The notes below the pieces were generated by a model that had not been told where the DNA came from, did not search any database, and saw nothing but the letters and a program-made list of their open reading frames with translations. The translations under genes and the position numbers were made by a program. 64,000 bases of DNA, taken from the NCBI GenBank assembly GCA_934899185.1, contig CAKXYI010000004.1, positions 85,185 through 149,184 on the forward strand, written 5' to 3'. The stretch comes from an uncultured Lachnospiraceae bacterium. GTDB taxonomy: Bacteria; Bacillota; Clostridia; Lachnospirales; Lachnospiraceae. Positions 54,961-63,892 of this stretch are shown here, piece by piece (within the stretch, counting starts at the first letter, position 1; every line of letters begins with the position of its first letter).

Positions 54961-56337
54961 ATGGCACAGTTATGGGGTGGACGATTCACCAAGGCAACCG
55001 ATCAGTTAGTATATGATTTCAACGCATCCATCGGATTCGATCAGCGGTTTTTCGCGGAAGACATCATGGGAAGCAAAGCACATGTCAAGATGCTTGCAAA
55101 ACAGGGCATCCTTACAGAAAAGGAAAGGGATGAGATTTTAGTCGGACTGGAAGGCATCGAAAAAGATGTCGCAGACGGCAAACTTGCTATCACATCCGAA
55201 TACGAAGATATCCACAGTTTTGTGGAGGCAAATCTGATCGACCGTATTGGGGATCCGGGCAAAAAACTGCATACCGGACGTAGCAGAAACGATCAGGTGG
55301 CATTGGATATGCGCCTTTATACTAGAAGCCAGGTAGAACATACAAAGGAACTGCTCCATCATTTACTTGAGACCATTCTTTCCATTATGGAAGATAATAC
55401 AGAGACGATCATGCCGGGCTTTACCCATTTGCAAAAGGCACAGCCGATCACGCTGGCACACCATATGGGAGCCTATTTTGAAATGTTCAAGCGTGACGTA
55501 CTGCGTTTATCCGATATTTATGAACGCATGAATTACTGTCCTTTGGGATCCGGTGCGCTGGCTGGTACGACCTATCCGCTGGATCGTGATTACACGGCGG
55601 AGTTGCTGGGCTTTTATGGTCCGACTGTCAATAGTATGGACGGTGTTAGTGACAGGGATTACCTGATCGAATATTTGAGTGCCATGTCTACCATCATGAT
55701 GCATCTGAGCCGTTTCTCCGAGGAAGTCATTATCTGGAATTCAAATGAATATCGTTTTATAGAGATTGATGATGCCTATAGTACCGGAAGCAGTATCATG
55801 CCACAGAAAAAGAACCCGGATATCGCGGAACTCGTGCGCGGTAAGACCGGACGTGTCTATGGGGCGCTGATGGGACTGCTCACGACCATGAAAGGCATTC
55901 CGCTTGCCTATAATAAGGATATGCAGGAAGATAAAGAAATGGCATTTGATGCCATGGATACGGTCAATGGCTGCATCCAACTCTTTGATGGCATGTTAGA
56001 GACTATGACTTTCCGCAAGGATGTTATGGAAAAGAGTGCCAGACATGGCTTTACCAATGCGACCGATGCCGCAGATTATCTGGTAGGAAAGGGCATACCG
56101 TTCCGGGATGCGCATGGCATTATCGGACGCGTGGTCCTCTATTGTATTGATAAGGGCATTGCGATCGACGATATGTCATTGGAGGAATTGAAAGAGTTCT
56201 CGGATGTCTTTGAAGAAGACATTTATGATGCCATTTCCATGTATACCTGTGTCAATAAACGTCTGACGACGGGGGCACCGGGCAAGGAGGCGATGGAAAC
56301 AGCCATTGCTTCTTACAAAGAATTTTTGAAAAAATAA
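54961..56337 (+). CDS. argH: Argininosuccinate lyase
   Basis: The 458-residue enzyme releases arginine and fumarate from argininosuccinate. The fumarase/aspartase-superfamily signature GSSIMPQKKNPDIAE is intact (about 280-294), and the N-terminal MAQLWGGRF and HTGRSRNDQVALD are ArgH-specific. argG, its usual partner, is absent here. GGAAAGGAAA precedes the ATG. It may be controlled by the ArgR encoded 6.9 kb upstream. Confidence 0.96.
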   Translation: MAQLWGGRFTKATDQLVYDFNASIGFDQRFFAEDIMGSKAHVKMLAKQGILTEKERDEILVGLEGIEKDVADGKLAITSEYEDIHSFVEANLIDRIGDPGKKLHTGRSRNDQVALDMRLYTRSQVEHTKELLHHLLETILSIMEDNTETIMPGFTHLQKAQPITLAHHMGAYFEMFKRDVLRLSDIYERMNYCPLGSGALAGTTYPLDRDYTAELLGFYGPTVNSMDGVSDRDYLIEYLSAMSTIMMHLSRFSEEVIIWNSNEYRFIEIDDAYSTGSSIMPQKKNPDIAELVRGKTGRVYGALMGLLTTMKGIPLAYNKDMQEDKEMAFDAMDTVNGCIQLFDGMLETMTFRKDVMEKSARHGFTNATDAADYLVGKGIPFRDAHGIIGRVVLYCIDKGIAIDDMSLEELKEFSDVFEEDIYDAISMYTCVNKRLTTGAPGKEAMETAIASYKEFLKK

Positions 56338-56397
56338 CCAAAAGAAATAAGGAAAAAGGCAGGCATTTGTGGAATTTGTGTAAAATCGGAAAAGTGC

Positions 56398-56426
56398 TTG
56401 CTTTTTTTTATGGAATAACGTAACAT
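56398..56426 (+). promoter_or_regulatory. Putative sigma-A promoter of asd
   Basis: TTGCTT, 17 bases, TAACAT. The leader contains a small stem (GTCTGC/GCGGAC) but no lysine riboswitch pattern. Confidence 0.45.
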
Positions 56427-56482
56427 ATTTTCCTAGAAAGACAGTTGTCTGCGTAGAGCGGACATGCGAGAAGGAGAGCATC

Positions 56483-57574
56483 ATGAGCGAAAAATTAAAA
56501 GTTGGTATTTTAGGTGGAACAGGTATGGTCGGACAGAGATTTGTCTCTCTGCTGGAAAATCATCCGTGGTTTGAAGTGACTACGATCGCAGCCAGCCCAA
56601 GAAGTGCAGGCAAGCGATATGAGGATGCTGTGGGTGGTCGTTGGAAAATGGACACTCCAATGCCGGAAGCCGTAAAAGATATAGTGGTAAAGAATGTCAA
56701 TGAAGTGGAAGATGTAGCGGCTGAGGTGGATTTCGTATTCTCTGCTGTGGATATGACAAAGGATGAGATCAAGGCAATCGAAGAAGCCTATGCCAAGACA
56801 GAGACACCGGTCGTTTCCAATAACAGCGCACACAGATGGACACCGGATGTACCTATGGTCGTACCGGAGATCAATCCGGAACATATGCATGTGATTGAGT
56901 ATCAGAAGAAGAGACTGGGAACCACGAGAGGATTTGTGGCTGTAAAGCCGAACTGCTCCATCCAGTCATACGCGCCGGTACTTACCGCATGGAAAGAGTT
57001 TGAGCCATATGAAGTCGTAGCAACAACCTATCAGGCAATTTCCGGTGCCGGAAAGACCTTCAAGGATTGGCCGGAGATGGAAGGAAATATCATTCCATAT
57101 ATCGGTGGCGAAGAAGAAAAGAGTGAAAAAGAGCCACTCCGTATCTGGGGTTATGTGGATGAAGAAAAGGGCGAGATCGTACCGGCAACAAGCCCGGTCA
57201 TCACTTGCCAGTGTATCCGCGTTCCGGTATTAAATGGTCATACCGCAGCCGTATTTGTGAAGTTTAAGAAAAATCCTACCAAAGAACAGTTGATCGAGGC
57301 TTTGGAGAAGTTCTCAGGACTGCCACAGGAGTTAAATCTTCCAAGCGCGCCAAAGCAGTTTATCCGCTACATGGAAGAGGATAACCGTCCACAGGTTACC
57401 TTGGATGTCAACTATGAAAATGGTATGGGTATCAATGTGGGACGCTTGCGTGAGGATACGGTATATGACTGGAAGTTCGTGGGACTTTCCCATAATACAG
57501 TCCGTGGTGCAGCAGGCGGCGCCGTTCTTTGTGCAGAACTCTTAAAGGCACAGGGATATATCACAAAGAAATAA
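56483..57574 (+). CDS. asd: Aspartate-semialdehyde dehydrogenase (archaeal/fungal type)
   Basis: The 363-residue enzyme reduces aspartyl phosphate to the semialdehyde that feeds lysine, threonine and methionine. NADP site GGTGMVGQRF (about 10-19), catalytic Cys in AVKPNCSIQSYAP (about 156) and HNTVRGAAGGAVLCAELL at the end. The active-site Cys context differs from the common bacterial GCSNCVT form and matches the archaeal/yeast group. Its metabolic partner metA lies upstream. AGAAGGAG precedes the ATG; a strong terminator follows. Confidence 0.93.
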   Translation: MSEKLKVGILGGTGMVGQRFVSLLENHPWFEVTTIAASPRSAGKRYEDAVGGRWKMDTPMPEAVKDIVVKNVNEVEDVAAEVDFVFSAVDMTKDEIKAIEEAYAKTETPVVSNNSAHRWTPDVPMVVPEINPEHMHVIEYQKKRLGTTRGFVAVKPNCSIQSYAPVLTAWKEFEPYEVVATTYQAISGAGKTFKDWPEMEGNIIPYIGGEEEKSEKEPLRIWGYVDEEKGEIVPATSPVITCQCIRVPVLNGHTAAVFVKFKKNPTKEQLIEALEKFSGLPQELNLPSAPKQFIRYMEEDNRPQVTLDVNYENGMGINVGRLREDTVYDWKFVGLSHNTVRGAAGGAVLCAELLKAQGYITKK

Positions 57575-57587
57575 ATGAATCTGCAAG

Positions 57588-57620
57588 AGGACGGAGCCGG
57601 TTGGCTTCGTCCTTTTTTTC
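57588..57620 (+). terminator. Rho-independent terminator after asd
   Basis: An 11-bp stem (AGGACGGAGCC/GGCTTCGTCCT, one wobble), GGTT loop and seven T. Confidence 0.93.
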
Positions 57621-57649
57621 TTGTCAATTTCCCCCGGCAAAGATATAAT
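57621..57649 (+). promoter_or_regulatory. Sigma-A promoter of the ATPase-topB operon
   Basis: TTGTCA, 17 bases, TATAAT, starting directly after the asd terminator. Confidence 0.7.
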
Positions 57650-57714
57650 AGAAATTGCGACTTGTTAAATGCAGATTATATGTATTTGAGATAAAAAGAA
57701 ATGGGGACACATAG

Positions 57715-59076
57715 ATGATCACACGAGCCACAGAGTACAAAAAATTAGAGGAATTATATAAAAAGAGCGGAAATCAGTTGTATATTTTGTATGGCAGAAG
57801 CGGTTGCGGTATGGAACTGCTCTTACAACTCTTTGCCAGGGACAAAAAGTGCTTTTATTATCATGCCAGAAATGCCTCTGCCGAGGAACAACTGCATCAG
57901 ATGCAAAGGGAGATCGAAAAACAGTACGAGGTCAACCTGACCCGCGATTCCTATGATGAGTGCTTTAACCGTGTTAAGAGCGGGGACGCGTCAAAACTGG
58001 TGCTTGTGATAGATGCCTTTGACCGCATTGTAAAAAAAGACCCGCATTTTATGGAAAGTATCCTAAAATTAAAGTCGCGCAGGCTTTATCCGGGACCGGT
58101 CATGATCCTGCTCTGTCATTCGTCCTTAGCCTGGGCGCATAAGGATATGACATCCTGCCTGGGGGAGGCCATGGCAAAGGTCGACGAGGTCTTGAAGTTG
58201 GATGATATGAGTTTTTTGGATGTCGTCCGTGCCTTCCCGGAGTATTCGGTGGCACAGTGTGTCGAGACTTATGGTATCATCGGCGGTGTGCCGGATTATC
58301 TGAATCGTTGGAATGGAAAAAAGAGCATCAAGGAGAATATCTGCAATAATATTCTGCGACCGCATGGCTATCTGTTCGCGGAGGCAGAGAATTTCATCGG
58401 AAGTGAATTGCGCGAGTTGTCTGTCTATGATACGATCCTGGCATCCATCGCATCCGGGCATGAAAAGTTAAATGATCTTTTTATGGATACCGGCTATTCA
58501 CGGGCAAAGATCAGTGTCTATATGAAAAATCTGGCAGCCTTTGATGTTGTTGAAAAAGTGGTCTCTTTTGAGACCGGCGGCTGGGATAACTCTAAGAAAG
58601 GGGTCTATCATATCCGCAACCATTTTGTGAATTTCTGGTTCACCTTTATCTATCCGCATTTGTCAGATCTTTACGTTATGAGTGCGGAAGTATTTTATGA
58701 AACTTATATTGAAAAGAGATTAGATACCTATCTGCAGCAGTATTTTGTCAGTGTCTGTACGGAATACCTGCAACTGTTAAACCATGTGGGACAGGTGCCG
58801 ATCAAACTTGTCAAAATGGGAACATGGGTAGGAAAAGAAGGATCCATTGATATTATTGGGCAAAATGTGCAGCGGGAAAATGTAGTCGGCATCTGCAACT
58901 GGACCGAGGACGAATTTTCCTATGGAAGATACGAAAAACTTTTGGTGCAGATGAAAAAGGCAAAGATTTCTGCAAATGTGATCTATCTCTTCTCTGCTAA
59001 GAAATTTGATGTGGAGATCGAAAAACTGGCAGCAGAACATGCAGAGATCGTGCTGGTAGATATGACGGAGTTATAA
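57715..59076 (+). CDS. Degenerate archaeal-type ATPase with DUF234 C-terminus
   Basis: The 453-residue protein has the layout of the ATPase/DUF234 family: a P-loop ATPase core (about 1-230), a winged helix (about 255-290; LNDLFMDTGYSRAKISVYMKNL) and a C-terminal nuclease-like DUF234 domain (about 320-453; HFVNFWFTFIYP, then the EGSIDIIG acidic motif). The Walker A position reads YGRSGCGMELL, with Met where Lys binds phosphate, and Walker B reads LVIDAFDRI with Ala for the catalytic Glu. ATP hydrolysis is therefore doubtful. The gene is four bases from topB and probably cotranscribed, which hints at a DNA role. No function is established. Confidence 0.75.
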   Translation: MITRATEYKKLEELYKKSGNQLYILYGRSGCGMELLLQLFARDKKCFYYHARNASAEEQLHQMQREIEKQYEVNLTRDSYDECFNRVKSGDASKLVLVIDAFDRIVKKDPHFMESILKLKSRRLYPGPVMILLCHSSLAWAHKDMTSCLGEAMAKVDEVLKLDDMSFLDVVRAFPEYSVAQCVETYGIIGGVPDYLNRWNGKKSIKENICNNILRPHGYLFAEAENFIGSELRELSVYDTILASIASGHEKLNDLFMDTGYSRAKISVYMKNLAAFDVVEKVVSFETGGWDNSKKGVYHIRNHFVNFWFTFIYPHLSDLYVMSAEVFYETYIEKRLDTYLQQYFVSVCTEYLQLLNHVGQVPIKLVKMGTWVGKEGSIDIIGQNVQRENVVGICNWTEDEFSYGRYEKLLVQMKKAKISANVIYLFSAKKFDVEIEKLAAEHAEIVLVDMTEL

Positions 59077-59080
59077 TTTT

Positions 59081-61165
59081 ATGGGTAAATCCTTATTTAT
59101 CGCAGAGAAACCGAGCGTTGCACAGCAGTTTGGTGCGGCTTTGGGCGAAAATCTGAGCAGACGCGACGGTTATCTGGAGGGAGAGCATATGGTCATTACA
59201 TGGTGTGTCGGACATCTGGTGACCATGAGTTATCCCGATGTATATGATGAAAAATACAAAAAATGGCGTCTGGAGACACTTCCTTTTTTGCCGACTGAGT
59301 TCAAATACGAGGTCATTTCTTCGAGTGCCAAGCAGTATGGTATCGTTACCAGCCTAATGAAGCGAGACGATGTGGATACCATCTATGTCTGTACGGACTC
59401 GGGACGTGAGGGAGAATACATATATCGTCTGGTGGAACAGATGTCTGGCGTGACCGGCAAGGTCAGAAAGCGTGTCTGGATCGATTCGCAGACGGAGGAG
59501 GAGATCCTGCGTGGGGTCAAGGAAGCAAAAGATCTCTCGGAATATGATAACTTATCCGATGCAGCCTATCTGCGCGCCAAAGAAGATTATCTGATGGGAA
59601 TCAATTTTTCACGATTACTCTCAATCCGCTATGGCAATTCCATGGCAAATTTTTTGAATGAAAAATATTGTGTGGTGTCGGTCGGACGTGTCATGACCTG
59701 TGTTCTTGGCATGATCGTGCGCCGGGAAAGAGAAATTCGTAATTTTGAAAAGATCCCGTTTTACCGCGTGTTGGCGGGGGTCGATGTGGCAGGTGTCAAT
59801 CTTTCTATGGAGTGGAAAGCAGTCGTGGGATCGCGCTATGAGAATTCGCCTTTGCTTTACAAGGAAAACGGCTTTAAGGAGATGGCGGGTGCCGTCAGAC
59901 TGATCGAGGAGACCTTGGAGATGGATCCCGGCAGTGCAGTCTTAGATGAAGAACGGCGTGTTATGGGACTGGCAAAGGGTAGTATCGAGAAGATCGAAAA
60001 GAAGAAAGAAAAGAAGAAGCCGCCGCTTTTATACAACTTAGCGGAATTGCAGAATGACTGTTCCAAGTTCTTTAAGATCAGCCCGGACGAGACACTTGCG
60101 GTCGTGCAGGAACTCTACGAAAAGAAATTGGTCACATATCCGCGAACAGATGCCCGGGTCTTATCGACGGCTGTGGCAAAGGAAATCCATAAGAATATCC
60201 GTGGACTTCTAGGCATTCCGGGTGTCCGTGATTACGCGCAGACGATCTTGGATCAGGAGATGTATAAGGGGCTTGCCAAGACACGTTATGTCAATGACAA
60301 GCAGATCACCGACCACTATGCTATCATTCCGACCGGACAGGGCTTGTCTGCCTTAAAGGGCTTAAATAGCAGGGCGGTTTATATTTATGAAACGATCGTG
60401 CGTCGTTTTCTGGCAATCTTTTATCCACCGGCAGAATACGAAAAGTTAAATCTTGCTATAAAAAGCGGAAGTGAGTACTTCTTTGCCTCAGAGAAATATT
60501 TAAAAGAGCCGGGCTATCTTAGTCTGATGGAATATTCTTTCCGCAAGAAAAAAACTTCCACAACTGATGCCAAGGAGGCAACAACGGGGGATAATGGACC
60601 GGAGGAAAACGAGGGCGATGAGGACGAGAATTTAAACATCAACATGGCGGAAGTGGTTGCCCAGATCAAAAAGGGCAACGAGGTTACGATCGGCAGCATG
60701 CAGATCAAGGAAGGCGAGACTTCACCGCCAAAGCGCTACAATTCCGGTGCTATGATTCTTGCCATGGAAAATGCGGGGCAATTGATAGAGGATGAGGAAT
60801 TGCGTTCCCAGATCAAGGGAAGTGGTATCGGGACTTCTGCAACGCGCGCAGAGATCCTAAAGAAACTGGTAAACAACAAGTATATTGCTTTGAATAAAAA
60901 GACCCAGATCTATACCCCGACCTTGCAGGGAGAAATGATTTTTGACGTTGTGAATGCTTCGATTCCGTCACTTTTAAACCCGGAACTGACGGCAAGTTGG
61001 GAAAAGGGGCTGACCTATGTGGCAGACGGCGAAATCACGGCGGATGAATATATAGTAAAATTAGAGAATTTTATCAAACAAAAGACAGCACGTGTGCTGG
61101 CGAATAACAATCAATATGCGATGCAGGGAATGTACCGTGCAGCAGCACAATATTATAAAAAATAG
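59081..61165 (+). CDS. topB: DNA topoisomerase III
   Basis: The 694-residue type IA topoisomerase has a TOPRIM domain (about 3-140; KSLFIAEKPSVAQQFG, TDSGREGEYIYRL) and the catalytic Tyr353 (LVTYPRTDARVL). The central domains include DHYAIIPTGQ and GIGTSATRAEILKKL. There is an acidic low-complexity insert (about 495-525) and no zinc-finger tail. Broad-host plasmid-type TopB copies also exist, but nothing mobile is nearby. Ribosome site GGAG lies in the end of the preceding gene. Confidence 0.94.
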   Translation: MGKSLFIAEKPSVAQQFGAALGENLSRRDGYLEGEHMVITWCVGHLVTMSYPDVYDEKYKKWRLETLPFLPTEFKYEVISSSAKQYGIVTSLMKRDDVDTIYVCTDSGREGEYIYRLVEQMSGVTGKVRKRVWIDSQTEEEILRGVKEAKDLSEYDNLSDAAYLRAKEDYLMGINFSRLLSIRYGNSMANFLNEKYCVVSVGRVMTCVLGMIVRREREIRNFEKIPFYRVLAGVDVAGVNLSMEWKAVVGSRYENSPLLYKENGFKEMAGAVRLIEETLEMDPGSAVLDEERRVMGLAKGSIEKIEKKKEKKKPPLLYNLAELQNDCSKFFKISPDETLAVVQELYEKKLVTYPRTDARVLSTAVAKEIHKNIRGLLGIPGVRDYAQTILDQEMYKGLAKTRYVNDKQITDHYAIIPTGQGLSALKGLNSRAVYIYETIVRRFLAIFYPPAEYEKLNLAIKSGSEYFFASEKYLKEPGYLSLMEYSFRKKKTSTTDAKEATTGDNGPEENEGDEDENLNINMAEVVAQIKKGNEVTIGSMQIKEGETSPPKRYNSGAMILAMENAGQLIEDEELRSQIKGSGIGTSATRAEILKKLVNNKYIALNKKTQIYTPTLQGEMIFDVVNASIPSLLNPELTASWEKGLTYVADGEITADEYIVKLENFIKQKTARVLANNNQYAMQGMYRAAAQYYKK

Positions 61166-61183
61166 TAAAGGATGGAAAAGAAA

Positions 61184-61861
61184 ATGGAACATTGCAAAGT
61201 AAAAAACATGTATGACCTGACACAGACATTGGCAGCACCATTGCTTGAAACCGTGGATTATCCGTGGGAGGCATTGCCAAAAATCGGAGAGTTCATTAAA
61301 GAAATTGGACCAAAGCTTGATCCGGAAGTTTTTGAACAGCGCGGAGAAAATATCTGGATTGCAAAATCGGTATCCATTGCAGCAACAGCTACATTAAATG
61401 GACCACTCATTATTGATGAAGACACCGAAGTACGTCCGGGCGCATTTATCCGTGGCAATGCTATTGTTGGTAAGAACTGTGTTGTAGGCAATTCAACAGA
61501 ATTAAAAAATGTGATTCTGTTTAATGTTGTTCAGGTGCCACATTATAATTATGTTGGAGATTCTGTACTTGGTTTTCATTCACATATGGGCGCTGGTTCT
61601 ATTACTTCCAATGTCAAGAGTGATAAGACACTCGTGGTAGTGAAAGACCGCTATGAGAGTCAGGAAGAGATTGCAACCGGTCTTAAGAAATTCGGCGCCA
61701 TGCTTGGAGATTATGTAGAGGTAGGATGTAACAGTGTGTTAAATCCGGGTACGGTTGTATGTTCACATTCTAATATTTATCCAGTGTCTTGTGTACGTGG
61801 AGTAATTCCTGCAAACTCTATTTTTAAAGATAAAGAGCACGTGGTAAAAAAAGAAGCATAA
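61184..61861 (+). CDS. Left-handed beta-helix (hexapeptide) acyltransferase-like protein
   Basis: The 225-residue protein has a short N-terminal domain (about 1-60) and a hexapeptide-repeat beta helix (about 60-215; ATLNGPLIIDEDTEVRPGAFIRGNAIVGKNCVVGNSTELKNVILFN). The GlmU C-terminal domain is the closest pattern, with HYNYVGDSVLGFHSHMGAGSITSNVKSD resembling its acetyl-CoA region. It lacks the GlmU uridylyltransferase domain, so it is more likely a stand-alone nucleotidyl- or acyltransferase-like protein. I choose the ATG at 61184; 61172 is in frame but touches the AAAGG ribosome site. Confidence 0.75.
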   Translation: MEHCKVKNMYDLTQTLAAPLLETVDYPWEALPKIGEFIKEIGPKLDPEVFEQRGENIWIAKSVSIAATATLNGPLIIDEDTEVRPGAFIRGNAIVGKNCVVGNSTELKNVILFNVVQVPHYNYVGDSVLGFHSHMGAGSITSNVKSDKTLVVVKDRYESQEEIATGLKKFGAMLGDYVEVGCNSVLNPGTVVCSHSNIYPVSCVRGVIPANSIFKDKEHVVKKEA

Positions 61862-61942
61862 GAAGAGCGCATAGAAAGAGAAAAAGGTCTAGACGAACCG
61901 CCAAAAATGTGAGAAAATAAGCAGAGTGTGTTAGTTATTTTT

Positions 61943-61970
61943 TTAACTAAGCAAGGCATAGCCATATGAT
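61943..61970 (+). promoter_or_regulatory. Possible promoter of the NifU-like/GGGtGRT operon
   Basis: TTAACT, 16 bases, TATGAT. An inverted repeat (TTAGTT/AACTAA, 61931-61950) overlaps the -35 element. Confidence 0.4.
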
Positions 61971-62003
61971 GCATGCTTTATGTATTATGAAAGGAGTCTT
62001 ATA

Positions 62004-62705
62004 ATGATTTACACAAAGGAAGTTGAAAACATGTGTCCTGTTGCAAAGGGCGCAAAACATGAACCAGCTCCAATTCCTGAAGAAGGAAAATGGGTGCATT
62101 CTAAGAAGATTGAAGATATTTCAGGCTTTACACATGGTGTGGGCTGGTGTGCTCCTCAGCAGGGCGCATGTAAGTTGTCTTTAAATGTTAAGAACGGTGT
62201 TATTGAAGAAGCATTGGTAGAAACTATCGGATGTTCTGGTATGACACACTCAGCAGCAATGGCAGCTGAAATCTTACAGGGTAAGACAATTCTTGAAGCA
62301 TTAAACACAGACCTTGTTTGTGATGCTATCAATACAGCAATGAGAGAGTTATTCTTACAGATCGTTTACGGACGTACACAGTCTGCATTCTCTGATGATG
62401 GACTTGCTATCGGTGCTGGTTTGGAAGACTTAGGAAAGGGTCTTCGTTCACAGGTTGGTACTATGTACGCTACAAAGGCAAAGGGTGTTCGTTACCTTGA
62501 AATGGCAGAAGGCTATGTAACAGGTATTGCACTTGATGCTGATGACGAAGTTATCGGATATCAGTTCGTTTCCCTTGGAAAGATGACAGACTTCATCAAG
62601 AAGGGTGATGACGCTAATACTGCTTGGGAAAAGGCTTCCGGATCATACGGACGTGTTACACCAGAGCAGGGTGCTGTTAAAATCATCGACCCAAGAGCAG
62701 AGTAA
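62004..62705 (+). CDS. NifU/IscU-like iron-sulfur scaffold protein
   Basis: The 233-residue protein has a NifU_N/IscU-like core at about 45-115 (GACKLSLNVKNGVIEEALVETIGCSGMTHSAAMAAEILQGKTI), with Cys at 11, 49, 56, 77 and 106; Cys77 in IGCSG matches the IscU core cysteine. A second region at about 160-200 (YLEMAEGYVTGIALDADDEVIGYQFVSLG) repeats the same strand pattern. No cysteine desulfurase gene is near. AAGGAG lies eight bases before the ATG at 62004; the ORF start at 61980 would cover the promoter leader. T-ending codons dominate, suggesting strong expression. The GGGtGRT gene follows after 21 bases. Confidence 0.8.
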   Translation: MIYTKEVENMCPVAKGAKHEPAPIPEEGKWVHSKKIEDISGFTHGVGWCAPQQGACKLSLNVKNGVIEEALVETIGCSGMTHSAAMAAEILQGKTILEALNTDLVCDAINTAMRELFLQIVYGRTQSAFSDDGLAIGAGLEDLGKGLRSQVGTMYATKAKGVRYLEMAEGYVTGIALDADDEVIGYQFVSLGKMTDFIKKGDDANTAWEKASGSYGRVTPEQGAVKIIDPRAE

Positions 62706-62726
62706 TAGAAAGGAGACGAGAAGAAG

Positions 62727-63737
62727 ATGGCTTTATTTGAATCATATGAAAGAAGAATTGACCAGATCAACGCTGTTTTAAATAGCTATGGTATCAGCTC
62801 TATCGAAGAAGCTGAAAAGATTACAAAAGATGCTGGACTTGACGTATATGAGCAGGTTAAGAAAATCCAGCCTATCTGTTTTGAAAATGCATGCTGGGCA
62901 TACACAGTAGGTGCAGCAATCGCAATCAAGAAGGGATGCCGTAGAGCCGCTGATGCAGCAGCTGCAATCGGTGAAGGACTTCAGGCATTCTGTATCCCTG
63001 GTTCTGTAGCAGATCACCGTAAGGTAGGTCTTGGACATGGTAACCTTGGTAAGATGTTGTTAGAGGAAGAGACAGAGTGCTTCTGCTTCTTAGCAGGACA
63101 TGAATCTTTCGCAGCAGCAGAAGGTGCTATCGGTATTGCAGAAAAGGCTAACAAGGTTCGTCAGAAACCTCTTCGTGTTATCTTGAACGGTCTTGGAAAA
63201 GATGCAGCACAGATTATTTCACGTATCAACGGATTTACATATGTTGAGACAAAGTATGACTACAAGGCAGCTAAGCTTAATGTAGAATTCGAGAAGTCTT
63301 ATTCTGAAGGACTTCGTGCATCTGTTAAGTGTTATGGTGCTGATGATGTTCAGGAAGGTGTTGCAATTATGCATCACGAGAACGTTGGTGTATCTATTAC
63401 AGGTAACTCAACAAACCCAACACGTTTCCAGCATCCAGTTGCAGGTACATACAAGAAAGAATGTATCGAGCAGGGTAAGAAGTACTTCTCAGTAGCATCA
63501 GGTGGTGGTACAGGACGTACACTTCATCCAGATAACATGGCAGCAGGTCCTGCTTCTTATGGTATGACAGATACATTAGGACGTATGCATTCTGACGCTC
63601 AGTTTGCAGGTTCTTCATCTGTTCCAGCTCACGTTGAGATGATGGGACTTATTGGTATGGGTAACAACCCAATGGTTGGTGCTACAGTAGCAGTTGCCGT
63701 TTCTGTTCAGGAAGCAGCAGACGCAGGCAAGTTCTAA
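62727..63737 (+). CDS. GGGtGRT protein of unknown function
   Basis: The 336-residue soluble protein carries the motif SGGGTGRTLHPDNMAAGP (GGGTGRT at 259-265) that names the GGGtGRT family; no biochemical function is known to me. Cysteines cluster in CFENACWAYTVG, KKGCRRAAD, AFCIPG and ECFCFLAGHES, which could bind a cluster or metal. KVGLGHGNLGKML and HHENVGVSITGNSTNPTRFQHPVAGTYKKE are other conserved-looking stretches. It is always best read with the upstream NifU-like gene, which would load an iron-sulfur cluster. AAGGAG lies 11 bases upstream. T/A-ending codons are strongly favoured. A terminator at 63786 ends the pair. Confidence 0.82.
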   Translation: MALFESYERRIDQINAVLNSYGISSIEEAEKITKDAGLDVYEQVKKIQPICFENACWAYTVGAAIAIKKGCRRAADAAAAIGEGLQAFCIPGSVADHRKVGLGHGNLGKMLLEEETECFCFLAGHESFAAAEGAIGIAEKANKVRQKPLRVILNGLGKDAAQIISRINGFTYVETKYDYKAAKLNVEFEKSYSEGLRASVKCYGADDVQEGVAIMHHENVGVSITGNSTNPTRFQHPVAGTYKKECIEQGKKYFSVASGGGTGRTLHPDNMAAGPASYGMTDTLGRMHSDAQFAGSSSVPAHVEMMGLIGMGNNPMVGATVAVAVSVQEAADAGKF

Positions 63738-63785
63738 TCGTTAGATGGATTAAAATCTTATAAAACCGTATAAAACGGGTATTTT

Positions 63786-63836
63786 AGGGCAAATCAAATT
63801 CGGTGTAAATCGGTTTGATTTGTCCTTTGCTTTTTA
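63786..63836 (+). terminator. Rho-independent terminator after the GGGtGRT gene
   Basis: A 12-bp stem (GGGCAAATCAAA/TTTGATTTGTCC, one wobble), 15-nt loop, then TTTGCTTTTT. Confidence 0.8.
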
Positions 63837-63892
63837 CTGGAGAAGGAATTAAAATAAAGACAACTACAAATCGCAATTTGGAGGATTGAATC

